Source of the DNA: Micrococcales bacterium
Lineage (GTDB): Bacteria > Actinomycetota > Actinomycetes > S36-B12 > UBA10799
Assembly (NCBI GenBank): GCA_016703125.1
Contig: JADJCR010000003.1
Span: forward strand, 310,001-374,000
Direction of reading: 5' to 3'
DNA length: 64,000 nucleotides
The position numbers and the translations under genes were made by a program. The notes beneath the pieces are model-generated. The model worked only from the letters and a program-made list of their open reading frames with translations. It was not told the origin of the DNA and ran no database searches. Of this stretch, positions 57,286 to 64,000 are shown piece after piece (the stretch's first letter is position 1; each line of letters starts with the position of its first letter).

Positions 57286-57752
57286 GGTTCCAACGTAACC
57301 TCTGGCCGCGGGCGTCCCGGACGGGCGGTGACCCGGGGGAAGAGGTAGCCGATCACCACCGCCAGTGCGAGGATCCTGACCGCGTTGAACAGCAAGCCGA
57401 TGAGGAAGTACCGGGTCGCATCCGCCGTCTCGGTGAAGTACTTCGCGGGCACCTCGACGAGGACCGTGACGGCGACCAGCGCGATGACGCCCAGCAGAAG
57501 GGACTTACGCACGGCGCTGCGAGCCGGGATCCGTTCGTAGTAGCGCAGCAGGCAGTAGCTGACGCCGAACCCGAGGATGAGGCCTCCCACCAGCGCCTGG
57601 ACGAGCATGGGGAGGTAGGAGATGTCGAGGCCGGCCCGGTAGTCGGCCGCGATGGGTGTCAGCGAGATCGCGAAGTTCGCCACCCAGAAGGCCGCTCCGC
57701 CCGCGAGGGACAGGAGCGACGCGCTGCGCCATCGTCCGGCGTCCGCGCTCAT
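57282..57752 (-). CDS. Small membrane protein (156 aa), unknown
   Basis: Four transmembrane helices in 156 residues, with a basic C-terminal tail (RVTARPGRPRPE). It overlaps glbO and the DUF4386 gene by 4 bases each (ATGA). No family is recognised. Its place between a globin and a DUF4386 protein suggests a membrane role in oxygen or NO handling, but this is positional inference. Confidence 0.7.
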   Translation of the reverse strand: MSADAGRWRSASLLSLAGGAAFWVANFAISLTPIAADYRAGLDISYLPMLVQALVGGLILGFGVSYCLLRYYERIPARSAVRKSLLLGVIALVAVTVLVEVPAKYFTETADATRYFLIGLLFNAVRILALAVVIGYLFPRVTARPGRPRPEVTLEP

Positions 57753-58428
57753 TGCTGTTGTGCCGGGTCGGGGGCCTCAGATTCGGCCACGCCGACGATG
57801 AGCAACCACAGCATCAGGCCGACCTCGGCGAGCAGGCTCACGAAGGTCCCGGGGGTCCGGATCTCCGGATGGTCCGGCAGGAGCAGGGCCTGGAAGAACC
57901 AGATCAACTCGGCGACGCCGTCGAGGATGAGCAGAACGCCCAGCACGCGGGGCAGGAACCCGGACTTGTAGACCAGGTAGCCCAGGGGAACAGCCAGGTG
58001 CCGTAGAACAACTGCGCGGTCACGAAGCCGGTGCGGTACACCTCGATGGCGACCAGCGCGGGCTCGCCGACTGCAAATTCCATGGCGGACACCAGGTGGA
58101 GTTGGCTCGCGCACTGCACGGCGACACCGACCGCGTTGAGCAGCAGGAACAGCAGGGCAAGGTCCCGGTTGACCGGTCGCAGCAGGACGTACAGTCCCCA
58201 GGCGGCCATCAGGAAGAAGAACGCCGAGAGGAACGCGAAGACCAGCCCCGCGCGGAAGGCGTCCGGGCTTGTGGCAAGCGATTCTGCGACCTGTTGGGTA
58301 TCGCCCAGGCCGATGTTCGCCATGGAGTCCGCGAGCACGGAACTGACCATGAACGCGAGGTACAGGCCCCCGGTGATCCTGGCGAACGCTGACCGGCTGA
58401 GGTGATCGATCTGGAATCTCATCAGCAC
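57749..58428 (-). CDS. DUF4386 membrane protein, frameshifted
   Basis: About 226 residues with six or seven transmembrane helices. The first part (ARITGGLYLAFMVSSVLADS, LYVLLRPVNRDLALLFLLLNAVGVAVQ) and the second (PLGYLVYKSGFLPRVLGVLLILDGVAELIWF) match DUF4386 proteins. One C appears lost from a C-run near 57985 (TWLFP|LGYLVYKSG). Function is unknown. It is the first gene of the unit that ends with glbO. Confidence 0.75.
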
Positions 58429-58507
58429 TGCTCCGTCCCGCTGGCAGGCACTGCGCCCTTCTCACGGTACCGCCGTTCCTGATCCAGTCGGGGGCCAAGC
58501 GGCCACG

Positions 58508-59425
58508 TCACCTCGGGGGCGGCTGCGCACCACCGGGAGGCAGCGGGGGGCGGGCCACGACCGGTACTCGCACCCCGACCCGGTCGAACGACTCCTTGAT
58601 GCGTGCCCGGATGGCACGGGTCAATGGGATCTGCTTCTCCGGCGCCGCCTTGGCGATGATCTTGATGAACACGGCCTCCCCGCTGACCGACTCCACGCCG
58701 GCGTAAGAAGGTTTGCCCAGCAGCATCTCGTCGTATTGGGGGTCGGAGTACATGTCTTCGGCGACGGCCTCCACGCATTCGCGCACGCGGTCGAGGTTCT
58801 CGTCGTAGGCAACGGGGACGTCCACGGCGGCCAGCACCCAGCCCTGGGATTGATTGGCCACGCGCAGGATCTCCCCGTTGCGCACGTACCAGACCACACC
58901 GGACAGGTCGCGGAGCCGGGTGATGCGCAGCGTGACGTCCTCCACGACGCCGACCGCCTCGCCGAGGTCCACCAGGTCGCCCACACCGTACTGGTCCTCG
59001 AAGACCAGGAAGATGCCGGACAGATAGTCCTTGACCAGGCTCTGGGCCCCGAAGCCCAGCGCGACCCCGAGCACACCTGCGCTGGCGAGCAGAGGCGCCA
59101 CGTCGATGCCCAGGATCGGCAGGATCAGCAGCAGCCCGATGATGACCACGGTCAAGGTGATCACAGACCGGAGCAGGGCGCCGATGGCTTCAGCGCGCTG
59201 CTGGCGGCGCTGGCTCATCAGCACCTCGCTGAGTTCCTGCGTCCGTTCGGCACGACGGGTCTCCCCGAGCCGCTCGCGCCTACCTTGCGCGGCCATGCGC
59301 TTGATGATGCGGTTGAGGATCGCCACGGAGATCAACCGGATGGCCACGGCCAGGACGACGATGATCAGGATCTGCAGCGGCGGCCCCTGCAGGTACTCCC
59401 AGAACGTCTTGGCGTCATCCACCAT
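58508..59425 (-). CDS. MscS-type mechanosensitive channel
   Basis: A 305-residue protein with a short N-terminal membrane helix, a second helix, and the pore-lining segment LASAGVLGVALGFGAQSLVKDYLSGIFLVFEDQYGVGDLV, the MscS TM3 and beta-domain entry. The cytosolic domain ends in a proline-rich tail (RVPVVARPPLPPGG). Such channels release solutes on hypo-osmotic shock. It is separate from the glbO unit (79-base gap). Confidence 0.9.
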   Translation of the reverse strand: MVDDAKTFWEYLQGPPLQILIIVVLAVAIRLISVAILNRIIKRMAAQGRRERLGETRRAERTQELSEVLMSQRRQQRAEAIGALLRSVITLTVVIIGLLLILPILGIDVAPLLASAGVLGVALGFGAQSLVKDYLSGIFLVFEDQYGVGDLVDLGEAVGVVEDVTLRITRLRDLSGVVWYVRNGEILRVANQSQGWVLAAVDVPVAYDENLDRVRECVEAVAEDMYSDPQYDEMLLGKPSYAGVESVSGEAVFIKIIAKAAPEKQIPLTRAIRARIKESFDRVGVRVPVVARPPLPPGGAQPPPR

Positions 59426-59479
59426 CCCATTCTGCTAACGGAGTCGCGTAGGTTGCCCGCTTCTCGTCAGAATCGTCCT

Positions 59480-59788
59480 ATGGCCAACCAGGACAAGACC
59501 CCCGACGCCACCCCCAAGCCGACTGAACGACAGGACCACGTCTACGGCACACCACCGGGGGCGGGGGACTGGCGGCGGATCACCCGCCTCGTGCTGCTGG
59601 CCGTCCTGGTGGTCTACACCGTCCTGTTCTTCCTGATGAACCGGACCTCCGTGGATGTCAGTCTCGTCGTGACCACGGTGAACATCCCGCTGATCTGGAC
59701 GCTGATCGGGACCTTCCTGCTGGGGGCGGTGGTCATGTACCTGCTGATGTACCTACGCCGCCGTGCCGAGCGCAAGGCGCGAACGTGA
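59480..59788 (+). CDS. LapA-domain (DUF1049) membrane protein
   Basis: A 102-residue protein with two transmembrane helices (LVLLAVLVVYTVLFFLMN and IWTLIGTFLLGAVVMYLLMYL) and the FLMNRTSVDVSLV loop typical of DUF1049/LapA-like domains, ending in a basic tail (RRRAERKART). Its role is unknown in Gram-positives. The GTG of the amidase overlaps its stop (GTGA). Confidence 0.8.
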   Translation: MANQDKTPDATPKPTERQDHVYGTPPGAGDWRRITRLVLLAVLVVYTVLFFLMNRTSVDVSLVVTTVNIPLIWTLIGTFLLGAVVMYLLMYLRRRAERKART

Positions 59789-61183
59789 CTCTGCACGACC
59801 TCACGGCACTTGAGCAGGCGACCGCGATCCGGGACGGCGAACTCACGGCAGTGGAACTCACCGAGCACTACCTGCGCCGCAGCGAGTTGGTATCCGGGGC
59901 CTTCGTGACGCTGACCCCGGATATGGCCCTGGAGCAGGCCCGGGCCGTGGATGCCGCCGTCGTGGCGGGCACCGCGCAGGGTGACTTGTTCGGAGTCGTG
60001 TGCCCCGTGAAGGACCTGCATTTCATGGTCGGCGCGAACGCACGGATGGGGTCGGCGGTGTTCGACCTGCCCTCTTACGAGGACGACTACGTCGTGAAGG
60101 CCATGCGGGACGCCGGGCTGGTCTTCACCGGAAAGACCAGCACCCCGGAGTTCGACTGCCCTGCTACACCGAACCGGAGCCGCAGGTGGGCGCGCCGGCA
60201 CGCTGTGTGTGGGACCCCGACCGCACCGCGGCGGTTCTTCAGGAGGGGGCGGCCGTCGCGGTCGCGTCCGGGCTGGCCCCATCGCGCACGGCTCCGACGG
60301 TGGTGGTTCGGTGCGGATCCCGGCGTCTGCCAACGGGTTGGTGGGCATCAAACCGAGCCGGGGCCGGGTGAGCAACGGCCCGATCCGCGACCCCATCGGG
60401 GACCTCGTCACCAGTGGCCCCCTGGCGCGCACAGTGGCTGACGCGGCAGCGCTGCTGGACGTCATGGCCGTGGAGTTCCCCGGCGACCCGTTCCACAGCC
60501 CGCCGGCGCGGGGTTTCCTGGCCGCGGCACGCGCCCCCATCGAAACCCTGCGGGTGGCGGTGTGCACCGAGCCGATCATCGCCGACGTGGAACTGGACCC
60601 GCAGAGCCGGATCGCCGCCGAGAACGCCGCCGGCCTGCTGAGCGACCTGGGGCACCAGGTGGAGACCACGGGCCGGCCGTTCGGCCCGGACCTCGTCGCC
60701 CAGTTCGAAGCCGTCTGGCACGTGCTGGCCCTGCTCACGCCCGTCATGCCGGATGATGAGTCCCGCCTGCAACCGTTGACGCAGCATCTGCGGGAGTTGG
60801 GGCGCGGGGTGAGCGGCATTCAACTGGCGATGGCGGTGTCGCTGCTGAGGATACAGACCCGCGCCACCCTCGCCCGTTGGTCTCAGTACGACGCGATCGT
60901 GATGCCGACGGTCAACGGTCCGGCTCCGCTGGTCGCCGATATCGTGGACCGTGATGACCCTGCCCAGGACTTCGAGAACCAGAAGCGGTGGGCGGCCTTC
61001 ACCGCCGCGTTCAATATGACCGGGCAACCCGCGGTGAGCATCCCGCTGCACTGGACGCCCGACGGGTTGCCGATCGGGGTGATGCTGGTCGGCCGGATGT
61101 TCGAGGAGGAAACGTTGATCGGGCTTGCGGCGCAACTCGAACAGGCCCAGCCCTGGCACCACCACAAACCGGCCGCGTGGTGA
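59785..61183 (+). CDS. Amidase signature (AS) family hydrolase, several indels
   Basis: About 465 residues. The catalytic Lys lies in PVKDLHFMVG, the cis-Ser region in GGSSGG, and the nucleophile Ser in DGGGSVRIPA, so the Ser-cisSer-Lys triad is complete. Between about 60150 and 60290 the frame changes at least four times, while the family text remains readable (STPEF, then PCYTEPEPQVGAPARCVWDP, GGSSGG, AAVAVASGLAP, IAHGSDGGGSVR). Such dense small indels without stops look like a low-quality stretch. The enzyme hydrolyses an unknown amide. The GTG start overlaps the LapA-domain stop, and its TGA overlaps malQ (GTGA). Confidence 0.8.
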
Positions 61184-63243
61184 CTGCCCGCGAGCAGCTG
61201 GCCACCTCCTGCGGCGTGGCCACGGAGTACTGGGATCTGAGCGGTGCCCTGCGCACCGTGCCGGACAGTACCGTCGAGGCCACGCTGTCGGCCCTGGGGG
61301 TCACCGCGGACTCCGAGGACGAGTACGACGCGGCGCTGTCGGCCCGCCGCGCCGAGCACTGGCGGCAGATGCTGCCCGCACTGTGGGTGGTGCGTGAGCA
61401 GGACACGAACGGGCCGTGGGTGCACCACGCGGAGGGCAAGCCGCCGCTGATCTGGGTGGAACTCGAGGAGGGCGGGCGCCGCTACGACCTCCCGTGCGAA
61501 CCGGTGGAGACGATGAAGGCGGGGACCCAGCGGCTCACCGAGTCCAGGATCCTGCTGCCCCCGGACCTGCCCATGGGGTGGCACGAACTGTGGATCCAGC
61601 AGGACGACGGCGGCCGGTACGACACGGCGCTGGTGGTGGCGCCGCGACGGCTGCCCGAGGCTGCGCGGGGGTGGGGGCTTGCGGTCCAGCTCTACTCGGT
61701 GAGGTCCCACCGTTCCTGGGGGCTCGGCGATCTGGAGGACCTGGCAGATCTCGGGGTGTGGGCCGCCGATGAACTCGGCGCGGACTTCGTTCTGGTCAAC
61801 CCGCTGCATGCTGCGGCGCTGAAGGACCCCATGGAGAACTCCCCGTACCTGCCCTCGACCCGCCGGTTCGGCCACCCCATCTACATCCGCCCGGAGAAGA
61901 TCGAGGAGTTCGCCTACCTCGCGCGCCCAGATGCCCAGGAGGCCGCGGACATCGCACAGCGGCTGCGCCGGTCCAACACCACGGCGGACCTGCTGGACCG
62001 GGATGCCGTCTGGGACGGCAAGCGCCGCGTCCTCGAGAGGGTGTTCGACGTGCCGCGCTCGCCGTCGCGGGTGGTGGCCTTCGCCCAGTTCGTCGAAGAG
62101 GAGGGCGAGGATCTGGAGCACTACGCGCGCTGGTGCGCGCTGGCCGAGCGCTTCGGCCCGCGGTGGGACCAGTGGCCCCCGGATGCCGACCAGTTCCAGC
62201 CCGATCCCGACCGGCTGGAGTTCTACGCGTGGCTGCAGTGGATCTTCGACGAACAACTGGAACACGCGCAGCGGGAACTCGAGCGGGCGGGCATGAAGAT
62301 CGGCATCGTCCAGGACCTACCCATCGGCGTGCACCCCTTCGGTGCCGACACCTGGGTGATGGGAGACCTGCTCACGCAGGGCTTCCGGGTGGGTGCCCCG
62401 CCGGACATGTTCAGCCCCGCGGGGCAGGACTGGAGCCAGCCGCCGTGGAACCCGGTGGCGCTGGAACACCAGCGGTACCGGCCCTTCCGGGACATCCTGC
62501 GGTTCGTGATGCGACATGCCGGAGGCTTGCGCATCGACCATGTCATCGGGTTGTTCCGGCTGTGGTGGATCCCGCCGGGCGCGGACGCGGTGGACGGCAC
62601 ATACGTCCGCTACGACCATCAGGCGCTCATCGACATCCTCTGCCTGGAAGCCGCCCGCAAGGGGGTCACGCTCATCGGTGAGGACCTCGGCACGGTCGAA
62701 CCATGGGCCCGGGACGTGCTGTCGGACCGGGGGATCCTCGGTACGACCGTGCTGCTCTTCGAACGTGACGCGGACGGCATTCATGACCCCAACGGCTGGC
62801 GCACCGAGTGCCTCGCGTCGGTCACGGTGCACGACCTTCCGCCCACCGCGCAGTACGTCGCCGGCGCGCACGTGAAGTTGTGGCAGGAACTCGGTCTGCT
62901 CGACCGGCCCTACGACGAGGCGCTCGCCGCTCAGCAGCGGGAAGTGGCGATCTGGGTCGACGTCCTGCGCGCAGAGGGACTGCTGGCCCCGACCGGGACG
63001 CCGAGCCCGGACCAGATCACGGTGGCCATGCACCGCTTCACGTCGCGGGCGCCGAGCCGGCTGCTGTGCCTGTCCTTGGTCGACGGGGTCGGGGACCGGC
63101 GCACGCAGAACCAGCCGGGCACGGACCAGCAGTACCCCAACTGGCGGTTCCCGCTCACCGATCCGCAGGGGCGACCGGTGCTGATCGAGGATCTGGTGCA
63201 GTCCGACCTGCTGCGCGCGCTGGTGAGGTCCTTGAGCCGCTGA
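61180..63243 (+). CDS. malQ: 4-alpha-glucanotransferase (amylomaltase), GH77
   Basis: A 687-residue GH77 enzyme. The catalytic residues are readable in GGLRIDHVIGLFRLWWIP (nucleophile Asp), LIGEDLGTVEP (acid/base Glu) and VTVHDLPPTAQYVAG (third Asp); GWGLAVQLYSVRSHRSWGLGDLEDL and ENSPYLPSTRRFGHPIYI are further MalQ segments. It rearranges maltodextrins in glycogen or maltose metabolism. The GTG at 61180 overlaps the amidase stop. The N-terminal domain (about 1-150) before the barrel is the usual extension of actinobacterial MalQ. Confidence 0.93.
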   Translation: MTAREQLATSCGVATEYWDLSGALRTVPDSTVEATLSALGVTADSEDEYDAALSARRAEHWRQMLPALWVVREQDTNGPWVHHAEGKPPLIWVELEEGGRRYDLPCEPVETMKAGTQRLTESRILLPPDLPMGWHELWIQQDDGGRYDTALVVAPRRLPEAARGWGLAVQLYSVRSHRSWGLGDLEDLADLGVWAADELGADFVLVNPLHAAALKDPMENSPYLPSTRRFGHPIYIRPEKIEEFAYLARPDAQEAADIAQRLRRSNTTADLLDRDAVWDGKRRVLERVFDVPRSPSRVVAFAQFVEEEGEDLEHYARWCALAERFGPRWDQWPPDADQFQPDPDRLEFYAWLQWIFDEQLEHAQRELERAGMKIGIVQDLPIGVHPFGADTWVMGDLLTQGFRVGAPPDMFSPAGQDWSQPPWNPVALEHQRYRPFRDILRFVMRHAGGLRIDHVIGLFRLWWIPPGADAVDGTYVRYDHQALIDILCLEAARKGVTLIGEDLGTVEPWARDVLSDRGILGTTVLLFERDADGIHDPNGWRTECLASVTVHDLPPTAQYVAGAHVKLWQELGLLDRPYDEALAAQQREVAIWVDVLRAEGLLAPTGTPSPDQITVAMHRFTSRAPSRLLCLSLVDGVGDRRTQNQPGTDQQYPNWRFPLTDPQGRPVLIEDLVQSDLLRALVRSLSR

Positions 63244-63272
63244 GAACCGGCGGCCTCCACCGCCGGGTGGCC

Positions 63273-63347
63273 ACGAGGTTGGAGCGTTCACGAGGTTGGA
63301 GGCACCACGTGTGGGTTCTCCAACGCCGTGCGGGTTCTCCAACCTCG
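63273..63347. repeat. Repeated and inverted motif cluster between malQ and pepN
   Basis: Acgaggttggag occurs at 63273-63284 and 63290-63301; gggttctccaac occurs at 63313-63324 and 63332-63343. The motif cgaggttggag (63291-63301) pairs perfectly with ctccaacctcg (63337-63347), so alternative hairpins can form. It lies between convergent genes and is probably a bidirectional terminator or a small palindromic repeat. Confidence 0.7.
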
Positions 63348-63373
63348 CGCTGTGTGCCCCGGCGGCCCGAGCC

Positions 63374-64000
63374 TCAGGCCCCGTCGCGCTTCTGGCACCG
63401 CAGCGACCGCAGCACGCCGTCGCGGCCCTCGGCCAGCAGCCGGCGCGCACCGCGGGGGATGTCCACGGCACCCTGCAGCACCGCGTCGGTGCGCTCCACC
63501 GTGGCGGTTTCGACCAGTGCGTGCGGGTACAGCCCCAGCGTGATCTCCTGGGCGATCTCGTGCGTGCGATCCCGCCACAGCTCGGGCAGGGCCGCGAAGT
63601 AGGCATCCACGTGCGGGCGCATGAGCTCCCGGTGGTCGGGCACCGCGATGCCGGCGATGGTGGCGGCCAGCATGTGGTTGGGCAGGGAGGTGTCGTGCAG
63701 ACACGCGTCCCAGGCGGTGGCCTTGGCCTCTGCGGTCGGGATCGCAGCCCGGCAGGTGGCGGCATTCAGGCGGCCGGCAGCCGTGTCGTCACGGGCCACC
63801 TCGGCGTCGATCGCGTCGCTGCCGGCCTTCCCGAGCACCACGAGGCGGCGCAACAGACTCCAGCGCAGGTCGGTGTCGACCGTGAGCCCGTCGAGGTGCT
63901 GGGTTCCGTCGATAAGGCCCTGCAGCAGCGCCTCGCGCTCCGGCGTCCGGGCGAACGAGATCAACCCCCGTACGTACGCGAGTTGGTGGTCGCTACCGGG
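63374..64000 (-). CDS. pepN: Aminopeptidase N, C-terminal part (5' truncated by window end)
   Basis: The frame is open to the end of the window (reading SDHQLAYVRGLISFA inward from 64000) and stops at 63374. About 208 residues of the helical ERAP1-like C-terminal domain are visible (LLQGLIDGTQHLDGLTVDTDLRWSLLRRLVVLG, TAEAKATAWDACLHDTSLPNHMLAATIAGI), typical of actinobacterial PepN. The catalytic HExxH part lies beyond the window. It is convergent with malQ. Confidence 0.88.
   Translation of the reverse strand, partial: PGSDHQLAYVRGLISFARTPEREALLQGLIDGTQHLDGLTVDTDLRWSLLRRLVVLGKAGSDAIDAEVARDDTAAGRLNAATCRAAIPTAEAKATAWDACLHDTSLPNHMLAATIAGIAVPDHRELMRPHVDAYFAALPELWRDRTHEIAQEITLGLYPHALVETATVERTDAVLQGAVDIPRGARRLLAEGRDGVLRSLRCQKRDGA

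Noticed and set aside
63273..63347. CRISPR-like direct repeats
   Set aside because: There are only two copies of each motif, with no regular spacers and no cas gene in the window.

Overview
The window is a high-GC bacterial chromosome segment that reads as Actinomycetota. Evidence includes two DUF222/HNH genes of the 13E12 type, a group II truncated haemoglobin with mycobacterial-type haem-pocket residues, EttA, a WS/DGAT-type acyltransferase, an LLM-class (F420-type) oxidoreductase, many GTG starts, and dense gene packing with ATGA/GTGA/TGATG overlaps. A heliorhodopsin gene fits an aquatic or wastewater actinobacterium, but genus cannot be assigned from sequence alone. No 16S gene, plasmid gene, phage gene or CRISPR array is present; the only RNA gene seen is one tRNA-Arg(UCU).

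Layout. 0-8.7 kb: a DUF805 protein, a polytopic membrane protein coupled to a secretory lipase, then an operon of AGPS-like flavoenzyme, FGGY kinase and family-5 uracil-DNA glycosylase, facing a class I aldolase. 8.8-13.7 kb: a minus-strand operon of a cyclase-like/STAND/TPR protein, a 67-aa protein and a 654-aa protein with a nitrilase Glu-Lys-Cys triad; this is the best candidate for an undescribed signalling or defence system. 13.8-20 kb: a secreted protein, a VioB-type ferritin-like enzyme, an MFS exporter, a DUF4333 lipoprotein, a LuxR HTH remnant and a DUF4062-STAND-TPR protein. 20-35 kb: a CPA2 antiporter, two near-identical 1.19-kb HNH elements (21.9 and 33.9 kb), an RDD protein with ten 16-residue repeats, GlpD, a universal stress protein, an APC permease, a heliorhodopsin, a penicillin acylase-type hydrolase and a DUF5995 pair. 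35-45 kb: a WS/DGAT, a large secreted serine hydrolase, a haemerythrin-membrane fusion, small secreted proteins, VapBC with a paired operator, and a methyltransferase. 45-52 kb: a tRNA, an LLM oxidoreductase, a lipoprotein serine hydrolase, a Pr6Pr protein, and a persulfide-type operon (TauE, rhodanese, MBL-rhodanese, rhodanese, CstR-like repressor, 38-aa Cys-rich protein) divergent from an AhpD-like protein across a TACCC-type operator. 52-64 kb: EttA, a thioesterase, a PAS/LOV-like GGDEF protein, an SDR-DUF2867 protein, GlbO with two membrane proteins, MscS, a LapA-domain protein, an amidase, MalQ and the C-terminus of PepN.

Data quality. At least 15 conserved genes or elements carry single-base frameshifts, often in short C or G runs, with both halves well conserved, and there is an extreme poly-G tract. 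I read most of these as consensus errors rather than pseudogenes, and I annotate such genes over their full span.
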